Assembly (NCBI GenBank): GCA_041675805.1
Contig: JBAYTD010000007.1
Coordinates: 1-44,093 of the forward strand
Direction of reading: 5' to 3'
Source: JANNWF01 sp041675805
Lineage (GTDB): Bacteria; Pseudomonadota; Gammaproteobacteria; Xanthomonadales; Xanthomonadaceae
Length of the DNA: 44,093 nt
Under the pieces are notes generated by a model, which saw nothing but the letters and a program-made list of their open reading frames with translations, was not told the DNA's origin and ran no database searches. How positions within the stretch are numbered: the first letter of the stretch is position 1; each line of letters opens with the position of its first letter. Made by a program: the position numbers and the translations under genes. Positions 1 through 7,725 of this stretch are shown here, piece after piece.

Positions 1-30
1 CACGACCTGCTGCGGGCGCGGGTGGTATGA
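1..30 (+). CDS. kdsD: 3' end of arabinose-5-phosphate isomerase KdsD (partial)
   Basis: Only the last nine codons and the TGA stop lie in the window, reading HDLLRARVV. The stop overlaps the kdsC ATG in an ATGA arrangement (27-30), so the two are translationally coupled. KdsD isomerises ribulose-5-phosphate to arabinose-5-phosphate, the first KDO-specific step, and its gene commonly sits directly upstream of kdsC. The short tail resembles the usual KdsD C-terminus, but the identification rests mainly on position. Confidence 0.7.
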   Translation, partial: HDLLRARVV

Positions 31-587
31 GCGAGGCCGATCTCGCCGCCGTCGCGCCGCCGCCGGGCCTCGGCGAGCGCGCCGCGCGTATCCGCCTGCT
101 GGCGCTGGACGTGGACGGCACGCTGACCGATGGCGGGCTCGGCTTCAGCAGCCTGGGCGTGGATCACAAGCAGTTCCACGTCCACGACGGCCAGGGCCTG
201 CGCCTGGCGCAGGACGCCGGCATCGCCATCGCCCTGATCACCGCGCGCAACAGCCCCATCGTCGACCTGCGCGCCCGCGAACTGGGCATCACCCACGTGG
301 TGCAGGCGAGCAAGGACAAGGGCGCCAGCCTGTCGGCGCTGTGTGCCCGGCTGGGCATCGCGGCGGAGCAGGCCGCCTTCATGGGCGACGACCTGCCCGA
401 CCTCGCCGCCATGGCCATCGCCGGCCTCGCCATTGCGCCGGCCAACGCGCATCCGTGGGTGCGCGTGCGAACCCATTGGGTGACCCGCGCCGAAGGCGGT
501 CGCGGAGCCGTGCGCGAGGTCTGCGACGGCCTGCTGCACGCGCAGGGCAAGGCGCAGGCGCTGATCGCCGGCTTGCCACGGCCATGA
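27..587 (+). CDS. kdsC: KDO-8-phosphate phosphatase KdsC
   Basis: A 186-residue cytoplasmic HAD-superfamily phosphatase that hydrolyses 3-deoxy-D-manno-octulosonate-8-phosphate to KDO for the LPS inner core. HAD motif I is DVDGT at residues 28-32, with nucleophile Asp28 and acid/base Asp30. Motif II lies in ALITARNS near 69-76, a lysine in ASKDKG follows near 94-99, and motif IV is GDDLPD at 120-125. The lack of a large cap domain and the length fit the tetrameric C0-type KdsC family. The start overlaps the kdsD stop and the TGA overlaps the lptC ATG, making a tightly coupled kdsD-kdsC-lptC-lptA-lptB run. Confidence 0.95.
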   Translation: MSEADLAAVAPPPGLGERAARIRLLALDVDGTLTDGGLGFSSLGVDHKQFHVHDGQGLRLAQDAGIAIALITARNSPIVDLRARELGITHVVQASKDKGASLSALCARLGIAAEQAAFMGDDLPDLAAMAIAGLAIAPANAHPWVRVRTHWVTRAEGGRGAVREVCDGLLHAQGKAQALIAGLPRP

Positions 588-1147
588 CGGCGGCGCGCTG
601 GCTGCTGGCGGCGGCGCTGGCCCTGCTCGCCATCGCCACCAGCGTCTGGGTCTGGCACCTGCACCGCGACGCCGAACCGGCACCGCTGGTCGGCCCGCCG
701 CGCTCGGACTACCTGCTGTTCGACTTCGACCTGGTCGCCCTCGATGAACAGGGCCGCGAATCGTTTTCCGCCACCGGTCCACGGCTGGCCCGGCATCCGC
801 ATCTGGGCACGCTGGAAATCGACCAGCCGCGCTTCAGCACCCCGGACGCCGACGGCGGCACCTGGCGCAGCCGCGCCGAGCGCGCCTTCGTCGATGCCGA
901 GGGCGATGAGCTGCGCCTGGTCGGCAACGTGCTGCTGCACGGGCCGGACACCGAGGCACCGCTGCGCCTGTCCGGCCAGTCGCTGAACCTGTACGCACGC
1001 CAGCGCCGGGTGGCCAGCGATGCGCCGGTGACCATCACCCAACCCGGCTCTATACTCACCACAAACGGGCTGCGCGGCGATCTCGATACCCGCAGCCTGG
1101 AACTCCTGTCCCGGATCCGCCTCCAGCATGAACCGACGCCGCGCTAG
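584..1147 (+). CDS. lptC: LPS export protein LptC
   Basis: A 187-residue bitopic inner-membrane protein of the Lpt bridge that passes LPS from LptB2FG to LptA. The chosen ATG overlaps the kdsC TGA (ATGA) and gives an N-terminal anchor, roughly residues 5-24, rich in Ala and Leu. A periplasmic OstA/LptC-type beta-jellyroll follows, with the recognisable segments DYLLFDFDLVALDE and TNGLRGDLDTRSLELLSRI near the C-terminus. The frame is open further upstream, but that extension lies over kdsC and lacks family character. The 3' end overlaps lptA by 20 bases. The family is divergent in sequence, so the call leans partly on position between kdsC and lptA. Confidence 0.92.
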   Translation: MTAARWLLAAALALLAIATSVWVWHLHRDAEPAPLVGPPRSDYLLFDFDLVALDEQGRESFSATGPRLARHPHLGTLEIDQPRFSTPDADGGTWRSRAERAFVDAEGDELRLVGNVLLHGPDTEAPLRLSGQSLNLYARQRRVASDAPVTITQPGSILTTNGLRGDLDTRSLELLSRIRLQHEPTPR

Positions 1148-1658
1148 TGTTTTCCTTCCCCTGCTGTCGGCCACCGGCCTGGCACTGGGTCTGGCCGCGC
1201 CGGCCGCGCTGGCGCTGCAGAGCGACCGCAACGCGCCGATCGAGATACAGGCCGACCACGGCCAGACGGTGCTGGAGGCGAACAGCGAATCGATCCTGCG
1301 CGGCAACGTGCAGATCACCCAGGGCAGCCTGCAACTGCATGCCGACGAGGCGCGCTTCACCCGCCGCGACAGCGCGATGACCCGCATCGTCTTCAGCGGC
1401 AGCCCGGCCCGCGTCGCCCAGCAGCTCGACAGCGGCGGCCACATGAACGCCCGCGCCGCCCGCATCGACTACGACATGAACGCCGACCTGCTGCTGCTGA
1501 GCGGCGACGTGGTCATCACCCAGCCCGAGGGCGAGCTGCGCGGCGAGCGCGTGCGCTACGACCTGAGCAACGGACACATCGACAGCGACGGCGGCGATGG
1601 CGGGCGCGTCCACATGCGCATCGAGCCGCGCAGCGCCAGCCCGCGCGCCGACGACTGA
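1128..1658 (+). CDS. lptA: LPS transport periplasmic protein LptA
   Basis: A 176-residue periplasmic protein that forms the jellyroll bridge between LptC and LptD. The N-terminus is a signal peptide: MNRRRAS, then a hydrophobic stretch, then AALALQ, with probable cleavage near residue 29. The mature protein opens with the OstA-type pattern DRNAPIEIQADHGQTVLEAN and continues ILRGNVQITQGSLQLHADEARF, followed by repeated beta-strands ending in RGERVRYDLSNGHID. Length matches the family. It overlaps lptC by 20 bases, and its stop TGA shares a base with the lptB ATG. Confidence 0.94.
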   Translation: MNRRRASVFLPLLSATGLALGLAAPAALALQSDRNAPIEIQADHGQTVLEANSESILRGNVQITQGSLQLHADEARFTRRDSAMTRIVFSGSPARVAQQLDSGGHMNARAARIDYDMNADLLLLSGDVVITQPEGELRGERVRYDLSNGHIDSDGGDGGRVHMRIEPRSASPRADD

Positions 1659-2377
1659 TGCTGATCGCCCGCGGCCTGCGCAAACGCTATCGTCAGCGCG
1701 AAGTCGTCAAGGATTTCGGCCTGTCGCTGGCCGCCGGCGAGGTGGTCGGCCTGCTCGGCCCCAACGGTGCCGGCAAGACCACCTGCTTCTACATGGTGGT
1801 CGGCCTGGTCGCCGCCGACGCCGGCGAAATCCTGCTCGACGGCCGCGACATCACCCACCTGCCGATGCACGAGCGCGCCCGTCGCGGCGTCGGCTACCTG
1901 CCGCAGGAGCCGTCGGTGTTCCGCCGCCTCAGCGTCGCCGACAACATCCTCGCCGTGCTGGAGCTGCGCCGCGACCTCGACCGCGCCGGCCGCCGGGCGG
2001 AGCTCGACCAACTGCTCGACGAATTGCAGATCGGCCATGTCGCCGACCAGCTTGGTGCCTCGCTGTCCGGCGGCGAGCGGCGGCGGGTGGAAATCGCCCG
2101 CGCGCTGGCCGCCAAGCCACGGCTGATCCTGCTCGACGAGCCGTTCGCCGGCGTCGATCCGATTTCCGTCGGCGAGATCCAGAAGATCATCCGCCACCTG
2201 CGCGATCGCGGCATCGGCGTGCTGATCACCGACCACAACGTGCGCGAGACGCTGGGCATCTGCGAGCGCGCCTGCATCCTCAGCGAGGGCCGCGTGCTGG
2301 CGCAGGGCGCGCCGGAGGAACTGCTGGCCAATGCCGATGTCCGCCGCGTCTACCTCGGCGACGGCTTCCGCATGTAG
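1658..2377 (+). CDS. lptB: LPS export ABC transporter ATPase LptB
   Basis: A 239-residue cytoplasmic ATPase that powers LPS extraction from the inner membrane with LptF and LptG, neither of which is in this window. Walker A is GPNGAGKT at residues 34-41, the Q-loop region is YLPQEPSVFRRL, the ABC signature is LSGGERRRVEIARAL, and Walker B is LILLDEPFAGVDP followed by an H-loop histidine in ITDHN. These are textbook LptB motifs. The ATG overlaps the lptA TGA. The next gene is rpoN, seven bases downstream, an order conserved in many proteobacteria. Confidence 0.97.
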   Translation: MLIARGLRKRYRQREVVKDFGLSLAAGEVVGLLGPNGAGKTTCFYMVVGLVAADAGEILLDGRDITHLPMHERARRGVGYLPQEPSVFRRLSVADNILAVLELRRDLDRAGRRAELDQLLDELQIGHVADQLGASLSGGERRRVEIARALAAKPRLILLDEPFAGVDPISVGEIQKIIRHLRDRGIGVLITDHNVRETLGICERACILSEGRVLAQGAPEELLANADVRRVYLGDGFRM

Positions 2378-2384
2378 GCCCGCC

Positions 2385-3818
2385 ATGAAAGCCGGCCTCC
2401 AGCTCAAACTCGGCCAGAGCCTGACCCTGACGCCGCAGTTGCGCCAGGCCATCCGCCTGTTGCAACTGTCGGCGCTGGAACTGGAACTGGAGATCACCCA
2501 GGCGCTGGAGAGCAACCCGCTGCTGGAGCGCGAGGACGAGCAGCAGGACGAGGACGACTGGTCGGCCGACGAGGCCGCCGAGGCGGACGACGACGGCGAG
2601 GAGACGCCGGCCGAGGCGGAAATCGCCCCCGACCTCGGCGTGCATGACGAGTCGCGCTACGACTGGGATGACGTGCCCGTCAGCGCCGCGCGCCTCGATG
2701 GCGAGGAGCGCGAGGCGGTCGAGGGCAGTGCCGAGAGCGACCTGATCGAACACCTGCTCTGGCAGCTCAACCTGACGCCGATGTCGGAGCGCGACCGGCG
2801 CATCGGCCTGGCCGTGATCGAGGCCATCGACGAGGACGGCTACCTGCACGAATCGACCGAATCGCTGGCCGCCGCGCTGCGCCCGGAGATCGACGCCGAC
2901 GCGGCCGAGATCGAGGCGCTGCGCCATCGCATCCAGCGCTTCGACCCGCTCGGCGTGGCCTCGCGCACGCTGTCCGAATGCCTGTGCGTGCAACTGGCGG
3001 CGCTGCCCGAGGACAGCCCCGGCCGGACGCTGGCGCTGCGCATCGCCGCCGAGGAACTGGAAGCACTGGCGCGGCTGGGCATCGAGCGCCTGGCGCGACA
3101 GATCGGTGAGGACGTGACCGCCGTCGACGCCGCCGTGGCGCTGCTGCGCCGGCAATCGCCCAAACCCGGCGCGCCCTACGCCAGCCGGCGCATCGAGTAC
3201 ATCACCCCGGATGCCTACGCCTTTCGCCACAACGGGCGCTGGGAAGTCAGCCTGGGCTCCGGCTCGACGCCGCGACTGGGCATCAACCGCCATTACGAAT
3301 CGCTGATCGGCAGCGTCTCGCGCGGCGACGCCAGCTATCTGCGCGGCCAGTTGCAGGAGGCGCGCTGGCTGATCCGCAGCCTGGAAACCCGCGCCGACAC
3401 CCTGCTGCGCGTCGCCCGCGCCATCGTCGGCCGGCAAAGCGCCTTCCTCGACCACGGCCCGGAGGCGATGCGCCCGCTGGTGCTGCGCGAGATCGCCGAG
3501 GAGGTCGAACTGCACGAATCGACCATTTCCCGCGTCACCACGCGCAAGTACCTGCACACCCCGCGCGGCACCTTCGAGTTGAAACACTTCTTCTCCAGCA
3601 GCCTGCCCACCGTCGATGGCGGGGCCGCCTCCAGCACAGCGATCCAGGCCATGATCCGCCGCCTGGTGGAAGCGGAGGACCCGCGCCGCCCGCTTTCCGA
3701 CGCCCGGCTGACCGCCGAGCTGAAGACCCAGGGCGTGACCGTGGCCCGGCGAACCGTGGCAAAATACCGCGAAGCCATGAACATCCCCTCATCCAACGAG
3801 CGCCAGCGGCTGGCCTGA
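2385..3818 (+). CDS. rpoN: RNA polymerase sigma-54 factor RpoN
   Basis: A 477-residue alternative sigma factor that recognises -24/-12 promoters and needs AAA+ activators. Region I at the N-terminus (MKAGLQLKLGQSLTLTPQLR, then ALESNPLLE) is the glutamine- and leucine-rich activator-responsive part. An acidic region II follows at about residues 48-90 (EDEQQDEDD), then the core-binding and HTH regions. The RpoN box appears as ARRTVAKYRE near the C-terminus. The ATG at 2385 is chosen because conserved region I begins exactly there; the open frame extends 54 bases upstream into lptB without conserved sequence. Clustering with hpf, ptsN, hprK and rapZ is typical. Confidence 0.97.
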   Translation: MKAGLQLKLGQSLTLTPQLRQAIRLLQLSALELELEITQALESNPLLEREDEQQDEDDWSADEAAEADDDGEETPAEAEIAPDLGVHDESRYDWDDVPVSAARLDGEEREAVEGSAESDLIEHLLWQLNLTPMSERDRRIGLAVIEAIDEDGYLHESTESLAAALRPEIDADAAEIEALRHRIQRFDPLGVASRTLSECLCVQLAALPEDSPGRTLALRIAAEELEALARLGIERLARQIGEDVTAVDAAVALLRRQSPKPGAPYASRRIEYITPDAYAFRHNGRWEVSLGSGSTPRLGINRHYESLIGSVSRGDASYLRGQLQEARWLIRSLETRADTLLRVARAIVGRQSAFLDHGPEAMRPLVLREIAEEVELHESTISRVTTRKYLHTPRGTFELKHFFSSSLPTVDGGAASSTAIQAMIRRLVEAEDPRRPLSDARLTAELKTQGVTVARRTVAKYREAMNIPSSNERQRLA

Positions 3819-3947
3819 TCCCGGCCCGGGCGACGCCGGCGCGCCATCCGCGCGCAGCGACCCGCCCGCCGAACCGTGTCGCCGCCCGCCGCAGCGGACG
3901 ACATCCTGGCGCGCGTTCCCGCGGCATTGGTCCTCAAGGAGTTCAGC

Positions 3948-4271
3948 ATGCGTATCGACATCACCGGGCACCAGATCGACGTCACCCCGGCCCTGCGCGA
4001 GTATGTCAACAGCAAACTGGAGCGCCTGACCCGCCACTTCGATCATGTACTGGATGCCCACGTGATCCTCAGCGTCGACAAGCTCGAACAGAAGGCGGAA
4101 GCCACCGTGAACCTCTCCGGCCGCAGCCTGCACGCCAATTCCACGGCGCAGGACATGTACGCCGCCATCGACCTCCTGGCCGACAAGCTGGACCGGCAAG
4201 TCCTGAAGGTGAAGGAAAAGCTCACCAACCATCAGGGCGGCCAGTCCATTCGTACCGGAAGTCTCGGCTAG
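3948..4271 (+). CDS. hpf: Ribosome hibernation promoting factor, short type
   Basis: A 107-residue ribosome-associated protein that promotes 100S dimers or inactive ribosomes in stationary phase. It starts MRIDITGHQIDVTPALREYV and contains LERLTRHFDHVLDAHVIL, matching the sigma-54 modulation protein/S30EA fold. It lacks the C-terminal extension of long HPF. The ATG at 3948 is preceded by AAGGAG at 3936-3941, a good ribosome binding site, which decides it over an upstream in-frame start at 3876. About 130 bases separate it from rpoN; I see no clear promoter there. Confidence 0.93.
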   Translation: MRIDITGHQIDVTPALREYVNSKLERLTRHFDHVLDAHVILSVDKLEQKAEATVNLSGRSLHANSTAQDMYAAIDLLADKLDRQVLKVKEKLTNHQGGQSIRTGSLG

Positions 4272-4288
4272 AGCGCGAAGAACCCGCC

Positions 4289-4759
4289 ATGCACCCGATC
4301 GACCTGCTGGCACCCGGTCGCGTCGTCATCGACGCCGGCATCACCAGCAAGAAACGCCTGCTCGAACGCCTCGCCCAATTGCTCGCCGATGGCCAGGGCG
4401 ACCAGGTGGAACGCAACATCTTCGACAGCCTGTGTGCGCGCGAAAAGCTCGGCTCGACCGCCCTGGGGCATGGCATCGCCATTCCCCACGGGCGCAGCCA
4501 GTCGCTGGCCGGTGCCTGCGCCTGCTTCGTCCGCCTGGCCACGCCGATCGACTTCGGTGCCCCGGACGGCCAGCCGGTCGACCTGCTGTTCGCGCTCGGC
4601 GTGCCCGAGCACTTCACCAACCAGCACCTGCTGCTGCTCTCGCAACTGGCCGAGATGTTCAGCCACCCGGAGTTCACCAGCCGCCTGCGCGCCGCGCCGG
4701 ACACCATCGCCCTGCACCGCCTGCTGTCGGACTGGCACGCCACTGCCGCGGCGGCCTGA
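4289..4759 (+). CDS. ptsN: PTS IIA-like nitrogen regulatory protein PtsN
   Basis: A 156-residue IIA-Ntr protein, the final phosphoacceptor of the nitrogen PTS, which regulates potassium transport, stress and metabolism rather than sugar uptake. The phosphorylated histidine is His67 in GIAIPHGR. The preceding EKLGSTALGHG and the following segment IDFGAPDGQPVDLLFALGVP are characteristic of the fructose/mannitol IIA fold. It follows hpf by 17 bases and precedes hprK by 10 bases. No EI-Ntr or NPr gene is in this window, so its phosphoryl donor must be encoded elsewhere. Confidence 0.95.
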   Translation: MHPIDLLAPGRVVIDAGITSKKRLLERLAQLLADGQGDQVERNIFDSLCAREKLGSTALGHGIAIPHGRSQSLAGACACFVRLATPIDFGAPDGQPVDLLFALGVPEHFTNQHLLLLSQLAEMFSHPEFTSRLRAAPDTIALHRLLSDWHATAAAA

Positions 4760-4769
4760 CCGCGCCGCC

Positions 4770-5723
4770 ATGCAGGCCCGGATTTCCGCCCGCGAACTGT
4801 TCGACCAACTCAAGGAACGCCTCGGCCTGCGCTGGGTCGCCGGCCAGCGCGGCGAGACACGGATGCTCGAATCCGGCGAGCACCTGCACCGCCGGCCGTC
4901 CCTGGTCGGCTACCTCAACACCATCTACGCCAACCGCGTGCAGATCATCGGCACCGACGAGATCGCCTACCTGGACGGCCTCGATGCGCGCGGGCGCTGG
5001 GAAACCCTGGCCAAGATCGCCAACGCCAACCCGCTGGCGCTGCTGCTGACCAAGGACCAGACCTGCCCCTCCGACCTGCGCGACATCGCCAACGAGTCGG
5101 ACACCGCGCTGTGGGTGTCGCCAAGACGCGGCCACGAGCTGCTGACCTACCTGCAATACCACCTGGCCCGCGCGCTGGCACGACGGATCACCCTGCACGG
5201 CGTGTTCATGGAGGTGTATTCCATCGGCGTGCTGATCACCGGCGAATCCGGCTCCGGCAAGAGCGAACTGGCGCTGGAACTGATCACCCGCGGCCATCGT
5301 CTGGTGGCCGACGACGCGCCGGAGTTCACCAACATCGCCCCGGACATCCTCGACGGCACCTGCCCCGACCTGCTGCAGGATCTGCTCGAAGTGCGCGGCC
5401 TGGGCGTGCTCAACGTGCGCGAGATGTTCGGCGACACGGCGGTGAAGCGGAACAAGTACATCCGCCTGATCGTCCATCTGGAGCGCCAGGACCCGCAGGT
5501 CGAGCCGAAGCCGGTCGACCGCCTGCATGGCGACAGCGGCCACCGCCGCATCCTCGACATCGACGTGCCACAGATCATCCTGCCGGTGGCACCGGGGCGC
5601 AACCTCGCCGTGCTGGTGGAGGCTGCGGTACGCTCGCACGTGCTCAAATCCAAGGGACTGGACGCCGCGCAGACCTTCATCGACCGTCAGGCGCACCAGA
5701 TGCGCCATCAGTCCCCCTGGTAG
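4770..5723 (+). CDS. hprK: HPr kinase/phosphorylase HprK
   Basis: A 317-residue bifunctional enzyme that phosphorylates and dephosphorylates a serine on HPr or NPr. The Walker A P-loop is GESGSGKS at residues 158-165, downstream of MEVYSIGVLIT, and the HprK signature is LEVRGLGVLNVREMFG. The N-terminal MurF-like domain occupies about residues 1-135. The ATG at 4770 gives a family-typical length; the longer open frame upstream runs over ptsN. In Xanthomonads and beta-proteobacteria hprK lies between ptsN and rapZ, as here. Its substrate HPr is not encoded nearby. Confidence 0.95.
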   Translation: MQARISARELFDQLKERLGLRWVAGQRGETRMLESGEHLHRRPSLVGYLNTIYANRVQIIGTDEIAYLDGLDARGRWETLAKIANANPLALLLTKDQTCPSDLRDIANESDTALWVSPRRGHELLTYLQYHLARALARRITLHGVFMEVYSIGVLITGESGSGKSELALELITRGHRLVADDAPEFTNIAPDILDGTCPDLLQDLLEVRGLGVLNVREMFGDTAVKRNKYIRLIVHLERQDPQVEPKPVDRLHGDSGHRRILDIDVPQIILPVAPGRNLAVLVEAAVRSHVLKSKGLDAAQTFIDRQAHQMRHQSPW

Positions 5724-5729
5724 ACCGCC

Positions 5730-6602
5730 ATGAACAACCGCCTTCCCCGTCTGACCGTGGTCTCCGGCCTGTCCGGCTCCGGCAAGAGCGTGGCGCTGCG
5801 GACGCTGGAAGACCTCGGCTGCTACTGCGTCGACAACCTGCCCTCCGACCTGCTGCCGGACTTCGTGCGCAGCGTGCTGGACGGCCCGGACCCGCCGCAG
5901 CGCCTCGCCGTCGGCATCGACGTGCGCAACCGGCGCGAGGATCTCGGCCACCTGCCGCAGGCGCTGGCCGACGTCGGCACCATGGGCATCGACCACCAAC
6001 TGGTGTTCCTCGACACCCGCGACGACTCCCTGCTCAAGCGCTACGCCGACACCCGCCGACGCCATCCGCTGAGCCGCCAGGGCCTGCCGCTGGCCGACGC
6101 CATCGCCGAGGAGCGCCGCCTGCTCAAGCCGCTGGTCATGCTGGCCGACCGCGTGCTCGACACCAGCGACCTCAACGTCCACCAGTTGCGCCGGCTGATC
6201 GTCGCCGAACTGGCCACCGACGACTCGCCGGGGCTGTCGATCCTGCTGGAATCCTTCGCCTACCGGCGCGGCGTGCCGGCCGATGCCGACTTCGTCTTCG
6301 ACGCCCGCTGCCTGCCCAACCCGCACTGGAACCCCAGCCTGCGCCCGCTGTCCGGCCGCGACGCAGCGGTGCGCGAATACCTCGACGCAGAAGACACCGT
6401 GCGCGACTACTTCGCCGACATCGCCCGTTTCATGGATGTCTGGCTGCCGCGTTTCGAGAACGACAGCCGCAGCTACATGACCATCGCCTTCGGCTGCACC
6501 GGCGGCCGGCATCGCTCGGTCTACCTGACCGAGAAACTCGCCGAGCACCTGCGCAACGCCGGCCGCGCGCAAGTGGTGAGCTTCCACCGCGAACTGGATT
6601 GA
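5730..6602 (+). CDS. rapZ: RNase adapter protein RapZ
   Basis: A 290-residue P-loop protein. In enterobacteria RapZ binds GlcN6P, guides RNase E to the sRNA GlmZ and so controls glmS; outside them the target is often unknown. Walker A is GLSGSGKS at residues 13-20, followed by DLGCYCVDNLPSDLLPDF. The conserved C-terminal domain contains FGCTGGRHRSVYLTEKLAEH. It starts six bases after hprK. It is the last gene of the conserved rpoN-ptsN-hprK run; downstream the order departs from the common one, in which PTS IIA, HPr and EI genes follow. Confidence 0.95.
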   Translation: MNNRLPRLTVVSGLSGSGKSVALRTLEDLGCYCVDNLPSDLLPDFVRSVLDGPDPPQRLAVGIDVRNRREDLGHLPQALADVGTMGIDHQLVFLDTRDDSLLKRYADTRRRHPLSRQGLPLADAIAEERRLLKPLVMLADRVLDTSDLNVHQLRRLIVAELATDDSPGLSILLESFAYRRGVPADADFVFDARCLPNPHWNPSLRPLSGRDAAVREYLDAEDTVRDYFADIARFMDVWLPRFENDSRSYMTIAFGCTGGRHRSVYLTEKLAEHLRNAGRAQVVSFHRELD

Positions 6603-6721
6603 CCGTCCTCACAGTCCCCCGTTGGTCGGATTGACGAGGCGACGGGGAAAGGCTACACAGGCACCGAGGCAGGATGATGCGAAACGCAATGCATCCCCGC
6701 CTCTCACTACCCGAAACGTGT

Positions 6722-6764
6722 GGACAGCGCAGGGGGCGCTGTCCATCCGCGCACGTTGGCGCGG
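6722..6764 (+). other. Two adjacent hairpins in the rapZ/roadblock intergenic region
   Basis: The 252-base gap between rapZ and the roadblock gene holds two perfect inverted repeats back to back. Hairpin one pairs GGACAGCGC (6722-6730) with GCGCTGTCC (6736-6744) around a five-base loop. Hairpin two pairs CCGCGC (6747-6752) with GCGCGG (6759-6764) around a six-base loop. No T-tract follows, so neither is a classical intrinsic terminator. They could limit read-through from rapZ, stabilise a transcript end, or belong to the leader of the next operon. The rest of the gap shows only a weak TGTAAT (6821-6826) that might be a -10 element. Confidence 0.55.
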
Positions 6765-6854
6765 AAGTCGTTTGCCATGACGCCTCCCCCGCCTGGGCCG
6801 TGACCGTTCCGCAAGTCGATTGTAATTTCCGAACAAAAACAAGAAGTTACCGCT

Positions 6855-7217
6855 ATGCGTAAGGACATGTTCCAGCAGGTGCTGGAAGAGTTGAAAAGCT
6901 CCTCGGCCGATGTCGAGGCATCGGCGCTGATCTCCACCGACGGCCTGATGATCGCCTCGGCGCTGCCGCAGGGGATGGACGAGGACCGCGTCGGCGCGAT
7001 GTCGGCCGCCCTGCTCTCGCTCGGCGACCGCGCCGCGCGCGAACTGGTGCGCGGCTCGCTGGAGCGCGTGCTGCTGCAGGGCCAGCACGGCTACGTGATC
7101 ATGAGTTCCTCGGGCAGCGAAGCGGTGCTGACCGTGCTGGCCAAGAGCAATGCCAAGCTCGGCCTTCTGTTCCTCGACATCAAGCGCGCCGCCGAAGCGC
7201 TGTCCAAACTGGTCTGA
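6855..7217 (+). CDS. Roadblock/LC7 domain protein (MglB-like)
   Basis: A 120-residue cytoplasmic protein that is almost entirely one roadblock/LC7 domain. Visible features are an N-terminal helix (FQQVLEELKSSSADVEASAL), the strand ISTDGLMIASAL, a central helix around AMSAALLSLGDRAARELVRG, the strands VLLQGQHGYVIMSSSG and AVLTVLAKSN, and a C-terminal helix ending in AAEALSKLV. Proteins of this family dimerise and act as GAPs or partners of MglA/CvnD-type small GTPases; a GTPase of that sort is encoded at 10352-10894. It is the first gene of the seven-gene cassette, with a weak AAGAAG ribosome binding site at 6841-6846. Confidence 0.88.
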   Translation: MRKDMFQQVLEELKSSSADVEASALISTDGLMIASALPQGMDEDRVGAMSAALLSLGDRAARELVRGSLERVLLQGQHGYVIMSSSGSEAVLTVLAKSNAKLGLLFLDIKRAAEALSKLV

Positions 7218-7230
7218 GGGGAGATGCGCA

Positions 7231-7725
7231 ATGAGCTTTCCCCCGCTGTCGCCCGCTCCTGACGCCACTCAGGAGCGCCCGCATCGTTACCACGACGGCC
7301 GTACCAGCACGCTGAAGATCAGCCAGCGCGAGCGGCCCTATCCGGAGGGCCGGCTGATCGTCTCACGCACCGACCTCAACGGCACCATCACCCATTGCAA
7401 CGAAGCCTTCGTGGAGATTTCCGGCTACACCCGCGAGGAGCTGATCGGCCAGCCGCACTGCGTGCTGCGCCATCCGGACATCCCGCGCGCCGTCTACGAG
7501 GACCTCTGGGGCACCCTGCAGGCCGGCAATAAGTGGCACGGCTACGTCAAGAATCTGTGCAAGGACGGCTCGCACTACTGGGTCTTCGCCACTGCGGTGC
7601 CCAACCGTCGCGGCGGCCAGGTGGTCGGCTATTCCTCGGTGCGGCGCGAGCCCTCGCGCAAGAAGATTGCCGAGGCCGAGGCCCGCTACAAGGACATGCT
7701 GGCCGCCGAGGAGGGCTCGCAATGA
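7231..7725 (+). CDS. Aer-type PAS domain protein
   Basis: A 164-residue soluble protein whose residues about 35-145 form a PAS domain: DLNGTITHCNEAFVEISGYT, then EELIGQPHCVLRHPDIP, then VYEDLWGTLQAGNKWHGYVK. The RHPD motif and the tryptophan in EDLWGTL match positions used for FAD binding in the aerotaxis receptor Aer, so a flavin redox sensor is plausible but unproven. A short charged helix, KKIAEAEARYKDMLAAEE, ends the protein. There is no transmembrane segment, HAMP, kinase or methyl-accepting domain. It lies 13 bases after the roadblock gene, and its stop overlaps the next ATG (ATGA at 7722-7725). Confidence 0.9.
   Translation: MSFPPLSPAPDATQERPHRYHDGRTSTLKISQRERPYPEGRLIVSRTDLNGTITHCNEAFVEISGYTREELIGQPHCVLRHPDIPRAVYEDLWGTLQAGNKWHGYVKNLCKDGSHYWVFATAVPNRRGGQVVGYSSVRREPSRKKIAEAEARYKDMLAAEEGSQ

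Noticed and set aside
6674..6862. 62-codon open frame between rapZ and the roadblock gene
   Set aside because: It has no ribosome binding site, contains the two hairpins, has no family resemblance and runs into the roadblock start.
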